The notes below the pieces were generated by a model. It searched no databases. It worked only from the letters and a program-made list of their open reading frames with translations, and was not told the DNA's origin. From the NCBI RefSeq assembly GCF_963678635.1, contig NW_026970968.1, forward strand, positions 1-50,908: 50,908 nt of DNA. The letters are read 5' to 3'. Both the position numbers and the translations under genes were made by a program. Shown here piece after piece: positions 10,031-21,059 of the stretch; the first letter of the stretch is position 1, and the number at the start of each line of letters is the position of its first letter. The DNA is from Symsagittifera roscoffensis (lineage: Eukaryota; Xenacoelomorpha; Acoela; Convolutidae).

Positions 10031-11615
10031 GTGGCCCTGATTTTGTTCCACATTTTCCTTGAAGACCAGGTTTTGTTTTATAATTTTAATGAAACCAGAT
10101 TTTGTTTTATTTTTTCCTTGAAGCCCAGATTTTGTTTTAATTCTTTCTTGAAGCCCAGATTTTGTTTTAAATTTTCCTTGAAGCCCAGATTTTATTTTAT
10201 AGTTTCCTTGAAGCTCAGGTTTTGTTTTATATTTTCCTTGAAGCGCAGATTTTGTTTTATATTTTCCATAAAGTCAAGAATTTGTTTTATTTTTTCCTTA
10301 AAGCCCAGATTTTGTTTCATATTTTCGTTGAAGCCCAGATTTTTTAAATAGTTTTCTCAAAGCCCAGATTTTGTTTCATAATTTCCTTGAAGCCCAGATT
10401 TTGTTTTATAGTTTCCTGAAAGCCCAGTTTTTGTTTCATATTTTCCTTGAAGCCCAGATTTGTTTTTTATGTTTTCCTTGAAGCCCAGAATTTGTTTTTC
10501 TGTTTTACTTAAATCCCAGATTTTTTGTTTCATACTATCCTTGAAGCCCAGATTTTGTTTTACTTTTTCCTCGAAGCCCAGATTTTATTTTATAGTTTCC
10601 TTGAAGCTCAGATTTTGTTTCATATTTTCCTTGAAGCCCAGATTTTGTTTTTTATTTTCTTTGAAGCCCAGATTTTGTTTTTTTTTCCTTAAAGCCCGGA
10701 TTTTGTTTTTTAATTTCCTTAAAGCCCAGATTTTGTTTCATATTTTCCTTGAAGCCCAGATTTTGTTTCATATTTTCCTTGAAGCCCAGATTTTGTTTTT
10801 TATTTTCTTTGAAGCCCAGATTTTGTTTTTTTTTTCCTTAAAGCCCGGATTTTGTTTTTTATTTTCCTTGAAGCCCAGATATTGTTTTATATTTCTCTTG
10901 AAGCCCAAATTTTGTTTTATCTTTTCCTTGAGGCCCAGAATTTGTTTCACATTTTCCTTGAAGCCCAGGTTTTGTTTTATAATTTCAATTAAAACCAGAT
11001 TTTGTTTTATTTTTTCCTTGAAGCCCAGATTGTGTTTTATTTTTTCCTTGAAGCCCAGATTTTGTTTTATGTTTTCCTTGAAGCCCAGATTTTATTTTAT
11101 AGTTTCCTTGAAGCTCAGGTTTTGTTTTAAATTTTCCTTGAAGCCCAGATTTTGTTTTATATTTTCCTTGAAGCCCAGATTTTGTTTTATAATTTCCTTA
11201 AAGCCCAAATTTTGTTTCATAATTTCCTTGAAGCCCATATTTTGTTTTATGTTTTCCTTGAAGCCCAGATGTTGTTTTATATTTTCCTTAAAGCCCAGAT
11301 TTTGTTTTATTTTTTGCATTAAAGTCCGGATTTTGTTTTTTATTTTCCTTGAAGCCCAGATTTGGTCTTATAGTTCTCTTGAAGCCCAAATTTTATTTAT
11401 ATTTTTCTTGAGGCCCAGATTTTGTTTGACCTTTTCCTTGAAGCCCAGATTTTGTTTTGTATTTTCCTTGAAAACCAGATTTTGTTTTATATTTTCCTTG
11501 AAGCCCAGATTTTGTTTTATTTTTTCCTTGAAGCCCAGATTTTGTTTTATAATTTCCTTGAAGCCCAGATTTTATTTTATAGTTTCCTTGAAGCTCAGGT
11601 TTTGTTTAAAAATTT
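10031..11615. repeat. 30-bp tandem repeat array (about 50 copies)
   Basis: The unit is roughly TTTTCCTTGAAGCCCAGAT followed by TTTGTTTTATA. Units differ by a few bases and a few have small indels. A variant pair (…GATTTTATTTTATAG then a unit reading GAAGCTCAG) recurs near 10181, 10574, 11081 and 11561, which suggests block duplications of about 400-500 bp. Because 30 is a multiple of three, the array stays open in several frames and would encode a 10-residue repeat (FSLKPRFCFI). I do not regard that as a gene. Confidence 0.93.
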
Positions 11616-12334
11616 AGATGAAACCAAGTCCTTGCCCTCTTATAAACTTTTAACCTTTTAGACGATTTTGTTTCGCACCTGGTATCCTCGTGACTTATTG
11701 CCCCGCCATGATAAAGACAAAAACCAAATGAGTTTTCCGCACCAATTTTCACATCCGCATTAAGACGATTATGATGAGATCGCTGATCTAGATAGCAAAC
11801 TGTTTAACATCATTTCCCAGATAGAACAATTCATCAGCGGAAACAAAGTTTGAAAATAAACTTGATTTTTTTCGCATTTCTATGTATCATTTCCTTGCTA
11901 ATTTTGTCACGTATAACCAAACTTAACCCATGCACAAACTTATATATGCCGATTACCATTTATAATACCTTATTTTGAGCAATAAATGTTCTACACTAAA
12001 TGTTTGTAAATTTTTCGGAACAAAATCTTAATACCACTTATTTTTCAAATACACACTTTGCCGGCTTTTTGCCTTTTAAAAGCTTGCAACGATTCGACGA
12101 TACAACCTTCGGTATCTAATTACATCTAACACTTTTATGATGGCGAATTTTCTGGCAGTTTAGTTAAAATATTATCCATCGGATTTTAATTTTGTTTAAT
12201 TTTAGTGTGGAGTTGATACGTTTAACTAATTTGTTAATTTCTCTATGAATCTTGGTGCAGAAAAAAAACTGTGGCTCATTTTTTTTCTACTTTCCTTTCC
12301 CTCAAAAGGGAGAAAAGGAGCAGTAAGTTATACT
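11600..12334 (+). repeat. Left arm of the inverted repeat
   Basis: This pairs with 13560-14298. Shared blocks include GCACCTGGTATCCT, TTATTGCCCCGCCATGATA, TTCATCAGCGGAAACAAAGT, CCCATGCACAAACTTATAT and TATTATCCATCGGATTTTA. The divergence between arms implies an old element, or conversion limited to parts of the arms. Confidence 0.9.
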
Positions 12335-13559
12335 TCACAAGAAACTTTGCTCAACTTTCCTCTATCTAGCCCTCGAAAACGAAGGGAAAATGATATTTAG
12401 ACAGAAAGTCACAAGAGTAAAAATCCTTCTAAACTTTTTCAAAAAGTTTGGGAAAACCTAGCAACGGCATTCGTGAGAAAAACAAAGGTCACATGTAAAA
12501 GGCGCAATTTTTTAAACAGAAGGTAATGCGAAAGAGAAATATTGGATCAGTTTTGGGGCGCCAAAATGGCAATAAAATGTGACATAACCGACGGAGAGGA
12601 CGAGTGGATGAGGGATATTTTAATAAACAACATGAAAAAGTCAGACATACAGTGAAAACTACTAACGGAAACCCAACTACTTTTAAGAGTTGCGCACTAA
12701 GAGTTGCGTTGATAGACGAAAAGAGGATATCCAAGCATATGAAGATGACTAATAGTTTTAAATCCAACAAATCATTCGTACATAACTCGTATATTCATTT
12801 TAACACCAAAAAAAAACCAACTCTGAATATCAAACGAAAAAGCTGCTTTATGAAATGTGGCGGTGTATTCTCTAAAGGACATCTTGCAGCTTGCCCGCCG
12901 AAGGACAAATCCCTACAACTTGTAATGACAAAGCCAATTTCCCTTCGTTTCCAGCTAGAGAGTTTTGAGCGAAGTTTCTTGCCGGCTTCTGCGATTCTCA
13001 TTCTCTTAAATCGTTTCGTATCTGCTTTGATTGATGCCACTTTTTCGTCGCCATAATGTCTTTTCTCTTGCATATTTCTCTCTAGTCGTGCTTTTCTCTG
13101 GTTTTCCGATTCGTTCTCCGTCGGATCTCGAGTGCAGGTGGATGTGAACTATGTCTTTTGATCGGATTTAGTAGATTTTCGATATCTGCGGTTTCCTTCG
13201 CAAGTATAGCAAAGGAAAAAGGTCGCTCCACTCTTTCCAAAGAATTGGTGAGTCTATCGTTTGAATCTGCCATAAAGAAGTTTTTCCCCTCTTGTAAGGT
13301 TCGTTGTTTGACTGAGCCATGATAAAAAATTACAGCTAACTCAACTTATATACAATTAAAGAATAAAAGGTTAAAAGTGGAATAATTTAAAAATTAAAAC
13401 ATTGAAAAGCGACAAAGCAGTCTCTCCACCGGAGAAAATGAAAGTATCAAGGTCGATTATAATTGACCTGTTAAGTCAATTAAATCGATTGAATTATGTA
13501 GACTAAATACATAGAATGGAATCCAATCATTCCTCAAAGCAGGAAAAAAGCTAAATTGC
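12335..13559 (-). other. Centre of the foldback element, coding status unclear
   Basis: Two short, ATG-started, lysine/arginine-rich minus-strand frames lie here (13082-13273, 63 codons; 12795-13073, 92 codons) in different frames and adjacent to each other. They might be pieces of one decayed basic protein, since the sequence around their junction reads similarly in both frames. I recognise no domain. The remainder holds no gene I can support. Confidence 0.3.
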
Positions 13560-14298
13560 GGTAAATATAACTAACGGCTCCTTTTCTCCTCTTCGAGGGA
13601 AAAGAAAGTAAAAAAAAACTGGCACAGTATTTTCCTGCACCGAGATTCATAGGGAAATTAACTAATTAAATAAACGTATCAACTCCACACTAAAATTAAT
13701 CAAAACTAAAATCCGATGGATAATATTTTAACTAAACTTCCACAGAAATTCGACATGAAAAAAGTGTTAGATGTAATTACATGCTGAAGGATGTATCATC
13801 AAATGGTGTTAAGCTTTCAAAAGGCAAGAAGCCGGCGAATTATGTATTTGAAAAATAAGTGGTATGAAGTTTTTGCTCCGGAGAATTTACAAACCTTAAG
13901 TGTAGAACCTTTATTGCTCAAAATCAGGTGTTATAAATGGTAATCGGCAAATATAAGTTTGTGCATGGGTCATCTTTGGTTATACGTCACAAGATTAGCA
14001 ACGAAATGGACATAGAAATGCGAAAAAATTGAGTGTATTTTCAGACTTTGTTTCCGCTGATGAATTGTTCTAACTGGGAGTTGAACAGTTTGCTATCTAA
14101 ATCAGCGATCTCGTCATAATCGTGTTAATACAGATATGAATTTTGCCGCGGAAAACTCCTTTAGTTTTTTCTCTATATCATGGCGGGGCAATAAGTCAAC
14201 AGGATACCAGGTGCGAAAAAAAATCATCGAAAAGGTTAAAAGGCTCAAAGAGGGCAAGGACTCGAGCTCATCTAAAATGTAAACCAAAATCTGGGCTT
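13560..14298 (-). repeat. Right arm of the inverted repeat
   Basis: This is the reverse complement of 11600-12334, ending at 14298 in a single 30-bp-array unit. The matching blocks are the same ones listed for the left arm. Confidence 0.9.
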
Positions 14299-14300
14299 AA

Positions 14301-16190
14301 CCAAAACTGGCAATGATTTCATTTTGGTTCGGCTTTAATCATAGTTGGGTTCTTGAATTTTTAATGATAAGTATAGGTCAATAACAGAGATCTGCAAAAA
14401 TTCGGCATCCTATTGATGAGTTTAATTGCTCTCATTGGGTGTCACTGACAGATTTTATTTTGTTACTTCCGGATGATGAATTATTGAAAAAATTCAGCAT
14501 AGACATCACTTTTTTCTGAGTCCCTCACATTAACAAATTTTGAGTTTTTGTGTTTATATTGTAAGAACTGCAATAAATTTGGTAGTCAAGATAATATATT
14601 GAAAACATTCGAGCTGAAATAATTATGACAATACAAAACAAAAAAAACATTTGGTATAAAAAGTTGATCAAAAAATTTGAAATAAAAACCTCCAAATACA
14701 CGGAATATAAGAGAAGTCTCCAAAGACATATGTACAGCGTAATGCTGCATTTTGAAATTTCAATTAGTGTAGCTTTTTTTTACTAACTCTCATTTTCCGA
14801 CTCTCATAAATTTAACTAAAGTGTGCATTGGATTCCTGAAATGTATAAAAAAGTTATTGTGATTTCATCTATTAAAATTTTTTCGAATCATTCAGATTTG
14901 AGTCTTTGACAGATGAAAATGCTTTGGGTGACGAAAAACATTAATCAAAACGTATAGTTTTTCTGACTAGCGAAAATAATACTTAAGTCACTTAATTGCA
15001 AATGTGGGATTAAAGATAACTAGATACTTTAAAGTTTCTAAATTACAACTAACTAGAGGCTTATTACCAACTCAAAAGTTATAGATATTTTTTCTCCAAA
15101 CTTTTTCTTTAGTTCATCAAAATCAGATTTGACACAAACTTGGAAAAAAATCCTGGTGAAAAGATTAATTATTTAAAATTTGCAAAAAGAAACAATTAAA
15201 ACGATCGAGTTAATTAGACAATAATTTCAGCAGACGGTTACTTTTTTACGTTTAAAATTGATGTTCATCCCAATATTAAAAACACTGTTGGTTAGAGGAA
15301 TAATTTTTTATCTTCTTTCGTCTGCATCTTCATCTCAATTTTTTTCAAGTTTTTTTGTCAATATTTAAAATTTGCAAAAAATTTGGTAGAAAAAAAAATT
15401 CTAAAATCGTTTGTGCTAGAATCATTAGCATTGGGCTTTAATTCAATTGATATTTTTTGGAGGAATCTGCACACTACTTTAAATACAAAAAATCAAGGAA
15501 TATGTAAGCAGAACTTGACTAATTCTAATTTGTTTGAAATCATTTGTTTGAATACCTTGCCTTCTAATCTAATAGCAAATTTCATGAACTGCCGCGAAGA
15601 AGGCACAACACCTCATTGAAAGTTTTTCTTAAAAGATGTAGAATCTGAGTTGCTCTATTTGAAGAAGCATATTAGGATACTAATTCAAAACAAACAGAGA
15701 TAGCAAAGCAGAACAATTGCCGAACTGTTTAGCGCGGTTTTTTGCTTGTATCTGAATCAAAACTGGGCAAAGTTTAATTTAGAAGTTTTTTTTCTCTGTT
15801 AAGAAGTCCTAAAAAGTTTTTCCCAGGTTTAAATCAAATATATATCTGAATGAAATATTTATCTAATTAATCTTAGTTAACTTACAATTATTTGACTCGG
15901 CCAAACTGCTTGAACGCATAGATAACACAATACCTATCCAAAAAGCTTTTTAAAGCTTAAAATTATCAAATTGCAACATTTCTATTAGTGTGCGTCCCAG
16001 TATAGAAAAAACAACACGCTGAGTTTTCCAAAAAATATTTGTTTAATGAGTATGAAAACAATTTTCCAAAATGGAGTGAATCATGTTATCCAGTTTTCAT
16101 TATAAATCTTCAATAAACTAAATCGTTCTAAACAAGTAACTCGGACCATTTTCATCGCACTTGCTTACATCATTTCAAACCCACTCCCGT
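14301..16190. other. AT-rich intergenic stretch
   Basis: No gene, RNA or repeat family is recognisable. Homopolymer A and T runs are frequent. Open frames here are short and without family features. Confidence 0.5.
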
Positions 16191-18030
16191 CGTTATGAGC
16201 CATTTGAGCTAGATCATTTTGTCTGAAGTGGTTTTGTTTCCGTTCAAACTCAACTTGAAACAATCTCTATACCACCAACCACCTCCTCCGAACGTTGCAG
16301 CACAGTTTCTCGCATCACTGTCTTGATCCCTGTCAGGAGTAGAAATGCTATTCCGTTGAGATAATCAAGGCCAAGTGGTTTATCAGTGGTATTGCGTATG
16401 TTCTCTCTCTTTGCCACCCTTGTGCCGAAAGTTAGGGTGTAAAGGGGAGAAGGCCCAACTTTGAAATCTAAAAAATAAAAAAAATCTACAGAAAACTTTT
16501 GATAAAAAAAGTAGAAGCAGGGTAATAATTTCCTGTTATTAAAAGTTGGACTATCTTTTTTTCCAGGAAAAATGAGCAAACTCGAACGCAGAATTAGTTT
16601 TTTTAAAAATTATATTTTAACAAATGTAAATGGCTAAAACATTTTCAACCAAAATTTTTTTAGTTGTCGAAGCTCGAGACTGCGTTTCTTTCAACAAATT
16701 GAAGTGTGTCTTATAATAAAAAATCATTTAAAATTTCAATTTTGTTTCTTTGGTATGAAAGATCCATTTTGTTTCTTTGGTATGTCTTGCACTACGATCG
16801 AGACAAAAAAAAATAATTCGTATATGCAATTCTTTTCTCGAGAAAGCTGATTTGAGCAAGAAAATGATAATGCGACGAAATTCAAGAAAAAATCCAAAGT
16901 AATAAATACTTATCATACAATTTTCATATATGGAAAAGCAAAAGATCATTTGCACCTTGACTATTTTATTTTATACAAAATCTTATCTTATGAAACGAAC
17001 AAAAATGATCCTGCAGTAGAAAAGTAGAAGCAATGCATCAAACGAATTGATTTTCCGTTCGCTTGGCAGTAAATTGATTTTTAAAAATAATTCCTAAAAA
17101 AAACAAAAATTCCAAGACAAATATATTCGAAGTTGAGCGGGAAAACAATATTCTTAACTTATGAATCGGTGAACGTGGTGCCTAATGATTGCCTAATTGC
17201 CATGGTAAGAGACAGAAATACATCCAGTTGAACACGTTACCTCTATGATGCTTATTATTTAACCAACAAAGTTTTGTGCTCTAAAAACGTCCTATAAAAT
17301 TAAATAAACGAGAGCAGAGATTTAAAACTAATCAATTGCTCGTTGATCACTCATCATTGTCTTAAACCATTGCTCATTTTAAATTCCTCGTCGAATCACA
17401 TTCGAAAATTGTAGTTAGTTAGTTTATTGTTAGTCTTTTTTACCCTTTCACACACCCCAGAAGAGAGCGTCAGTTGAAAAACTTCTTTTAGAGATTCACA
17501 GAATCCACCTTCCTTCGTAGGTCAGGTTTACATGGTCTGTAACCCCAACCACAAGTTTCCATCCCCACAAAAGTCTCCAAACCCTTCCTCGTAACAGAAA
17601 AAGTTTCGGTTGCAACCAATATCAAACACTTTCCGTCTCTGAATAATAACTCCTTCTTTTTAAATCAACAACGCTCTTTTAATTCATGTTGTGTGGAAGT
17701 TTGATTTAATAAAGAATGCGAATGCTGACATAGCAATGATTAAAAAAAATTGACTAGGTGAAGCAAAGTTTTCCAGCTTTGAAAGAATTACCTCGTTACA
17801 TGTATTCCTTTGCCAATTACCGCCGAGGCAAAGTAAACCAAATGATAAACATTGGGTGCTAAGTAGTTCGCACTTTTTTCCAGTAAGGCTTGAAGGGCAC
17901 TGACAAAAGGAGTAGGCGGTGTTAGAGAACTTGCAAACTCCAGAACCGCATCCAGTGGCCGTGCAGCCTACGTATTCGTTGCATTTTGTGGTAGTTTGCA
18001 AGTATGTTTGCAAGTATTTATTGTATGTAA
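16190..18030 (-). pseudogene. EGF plus fibrinogen-related gene, copy 1 (pseudogene)
   Basis: Three blocks match the exons of copy 2. An EGF-like block lies at about 17790-18013 (CNEYVGCTATGCGSG, SFCQCPSSLTGKKCE). A fibrinogen-domain block lies at about 17450-17640, and the domain's C-terminal block at about 16232-16466. The first block lacks the CRCHEGW-type segment present in copy 2. The second has a one-base loss after WLGLQTM that produces stops. The third has a one-base loss at the start of the DRDQD calcium-site region (GCATTTCTAC for GCATTTTCTAC), which moves the cysteine and GGGGWW segment out of frame. It is therefore dead. Its intron lacks the TTATAAT-rich insert seen in copies 2 and 3. 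Confidence 0.82.
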
Positions 18031-18394
18031 GTATTAAATTATATCAAATATATAAGCCTGAGTTAAGTAGTGTTATTTAAAAGGTTAGAGAGGATAATTC
18101 TGATTGACTTCTTTAGTTTAAAACACGATTTGCATAAGGCTTTAATTTTTCTTCCTTTACTTACAACTATTTGAGTAAGCAAAACAGCAAAAACGCAGAT
18201 ATATATAGTAATACGCAACAAAAAGGCATCATTTATTTTTGTGAACGTCACAATCTACAAATGTCAAAATTGTGAAATGTCCAAATTGTCTGATTAGTCG
18301 TAACTATGAAAAATATTTCCCACAATTTAAAAAATCAGGTTCTCATAGCTCAATTTTCATATATTGACTTCTATCATTGTCTAAGCCGTTTTAG

Positions 18395-20330
18395 TCAGTG
18401 AACACGGAACATTTTCATTTCACTCGATGATATCATTTCATCTCCACGATTCCTTGTCATTTGTTTTAGATTTTTTTTGTCTGAAGTGGTTTTATTTCCG
18501 TTCAAATTCAAATGGTAACAACTTTTATACCACCAACCACCTCCTCCGAACGTTGCAGCACAATTTCTTGTTTCATCTTTGTCCTGATCCCTGTCATGAG
18601 TAGAAAACGCCATTCTGTTGTGATAATCAAGGCCATCTTGTGTATCAGTGGTGTTGCGTATGTTATCACTCTTCGCCAACATGGTGCCAAAAGTCATTGC
18701 GTAAAGGGGAGCAGGTCCAATCTCGAAATCTAAATAATAAAGAAAACACCCAGATTTGAAATTGCAAGGGCGAAAGTGAGCAAAAGATTAAAACAAAAAT
18801 GTAGCCGGATACTTATTTCCTGCTTTTATAATCAATTTGTCCAAATTTAGTATAAACGAACAAAGTTGAAGACTGAATTGGTTCTATCAACAAATTTTAT
18901 GAGAAAACAAAATCGCTTGACGCAACAGAAATATAACGGACATCCTAAAATCGTTTCAGCTTCGACAGGTTACTAGAACATCTGAGTTTCGATAGTCAAA
19001 CACGAATTCAAAATGGTCGAGAAAAGCATAAGATTGCCTGCAAGCTGTCTATTTTTTCTACACGAGATCGCAGTCTGTGAAACAAATAAAAAGAAAAAAA
19101 CGCAGAAGCAAATCATCAAACGATTTTTTTTCCGTTCGCTTCTCGCCGTGAGGTTCCATGGATAACAATCGATTATAAACTATTTTCGTGGTCAAAATAA
19201 TGGCAAAATAATTGTTTATAAATACATTTTCAGACCACGCAATCGATTATAATCCGTTATAATCCAATATTTCTTCAATATTTTTATACTTTAGCCTACT
19301 CGATTTTTAAACAATCTCACAATTGGTTAAGTTTTGCAAAATCAAACTCCAAGCTCTGACTAATGAAAATCCATTATTACGTGCTTTAATCCATTATATC
19401 CCATTATAATCCATTATTATCTATTCAATGTATTAAAACTGTTTTCTAATGTATTGGTTTTATAATCCGTGATTAATCCATTAATATCGGGTTTTTTTAG
19501 GAACTTTATGGAGACAGACCAAATAATTCATTACAATCGACTAATACCCAGTGAACCTCATTAATGGTTGACGTTAAACTATTTTTAAAAGCATTGTTTT
19601 TGTCTTAATCTCAGTCCCGAAAGTGTAGCTAAATATGAAATGAGGCTTAAAATGCTTTATACACAGCTCTTTTTAAGTTAAGTTAAAAATTGTTGTTGGT
19701 TAGCTTATCGTTAGTCTTTCTCATACCTTCCCAAACGGCCCAGACGAGAGTATCATTTGAGAAATTTCTCATAGAGATTCGCAGATTCCACCTTCCTTTA
19801 CGAGTCAGGTTGTACATGGTCTGTAACCCCAACCAAAAGTCTCCATCCCCGCAAAAGTCTCCAAACCCTTCCTCGTATTCAGAAAATTTTCGGTTGAAAC
19901 CAATGTCAAACACTTTCCGTCGCTGAATAATAACTCCTTCTTTCTAAATCAACAGCGCTCTTTTAAATCATGTTCTGTGGAAATTTGATTTAATAAAAAA
20001 AATGCGGATGCTGACGGAACAATGATTTAAAAAAAGTGATTTGGTAAAGCAAAGTTTTTCAGCTTTGAGAAAATTACCTCATTACATGTAATCTTTTGCC
20101 AATTCCTGCCGAGGCAAATTAAACCAGAAGATAAGCATTGGGTGCTACAATTGTCTGGAAGTAGTTCGCACTTTTTTCCAGCATAGCCCGAAGGGCACTG
20201 ACAAAAGGAGTGGGTGGTGTTTGAGAACTTGCAAACTCCGGAACCGCATCCACTGGCCGAGCAGCCTAAGTATTCGTCGCAGAAAGTCCCCTCCCAGCCT
20301 TCATGACATCTGCAGTTAGTTGTATGTTTG
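18395..20330 (-). CDS. EGF plus fibrinogen-related domain protein, copy 2 (apparently intact)
   Basis: Exons read as complement(20078..20330, 19727..19922, 18395..18729). All junctions are GT-AG and in phase (0, then 1). The first exon encodes an EGF-like region (CRCHEGWEGTFCDEY, GCGSGVCKFSN, CQCPSGYAGKKCE). The second encodes the middle of a fibrinogen-related domain (FNRKFSEYEEGFGDF, GDFWLGL). The third encodes its C-terminal part with the calcium site DRDQDKDE, the cysteine pair (NCAATF…KSC) and GGGGWWY, ending in HLNLNGNKTT. Such proteins are usually secreted lectin-like recognition or matrix proteins. The N-terminal subdomain of the fibrinogen fold seems to be missing between exons 1 and 2. 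I could not define the 5' exon: a candidate linker exon at about 20395-20480 does not splice in frame as I read it, and no signal peptide is visible. Confidence 0.72.
19150..19560. repeat. TTATAAT-rich intronic insert in copy 2
   Basis: A 400-bp block rich in degenerate CCATTATAATCCATTA motifs lies in the intron between the two fibrinogen exons. The same block occurs at 21770-22140 in copy 3. In copy 1 the corresponding intron position, just after CCGTTCGCTT, lacks it. It may be a mobile insertion or a locally expanded repeat older than the copy 2/copy 3 duplication. Confidence 0.7.
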
Positions 20331-21059
20331 CTGAAAATGATAAAGTTTACAGTTTGTACTTAGCGTATCTTTTGTAAAATAAACGCATAACCTACCATGT
20401 GACCTGATGATGCAGTTTTGCCGAAGAGAAGCTCATTTTTCTCTGTTGATCTCACATTCGAAGTTCTGGTTATGCTCATTATGGTTTTGTTTCTTCAAGC
20501 TTATTTAGTTTTTAACAAACCATCGTTTAAGGGATTATTGTACTAGCTGGATATTTATCCTAATATGCGGGGCTAGCGCTGCTAGTTAATATGATGTCCG
20601 TTCTACTCTAGGGAAAGAATTCATTCATTTAGATTTTTTTATCCAACAAAATATTTAAATTAAATCAAAAATATAAGCCAGAGTTAAGTAGTATTATTTA
20701 AAAGGTTAGAGAGGATAATTCTGATTGAATTAATTACTTTAAAATAATTTGTATAAACCTTTAATTTTTCTTCCTTTACTTACAACTATTTGAGTAAGCA
20801 AAACAGCAAAAACGCAGATATATATAGTAATACGCAACAAAAGGCAAAGTTTTTTTTGTGAACGTCACAATCTACAAATTTCAAAATTGTGAAATGTCCA
20901 AATTGTCTGATTAGTCGTAAATAAGAAAATTATTTCCCACAATTCAATAAATCAGGTTCTCATAGCTCAATTTCCATAAATTTTCTTCTATTATTGTCTA
21001 AACCGTTCTAGCCATTTTCATTTCACTCGATGATATCATTTCATCACCACAATTCCTTG

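Larger units (their letters stand above)
10020..14300. mobile_element. Foldback-type element with a tandem-repeat-loaded left arm
   Basis: An arm at about 11600-12334 is repeated in inverted orientation at about 13560-14298, with roughly 85-90% identity by eye over about 740 bp. Outside the left arm is a 1.6-kb array of a 30-bp unit; outside the right arm exactly one degenerate unit remains (AAACCAAAATCTGGGCTT). Between the arms is a 1.2-kb centre with no convincing protein. Foldback (FB-like) elements carry terminal inverted repeats built partly from short tandem repeats, which fits, but I see no clear target duplication or transposase. A chance inverted duplication of a satellite edge is the alternative. 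Confidence 0.65.

Noticed and set aside
10460-11617. A 385-codon open frame encoding a 10-residue repeat
   Set aside because: It is a by-product of the 30-bp tandem array, which stays open in several frames on both strands. Unit variation shows no coding constraint.
15383-15619. 78-codon plus-strand frame
   Set aside because: Biased AT-rich composition, no family features, and isolated in a non-coding stretch.
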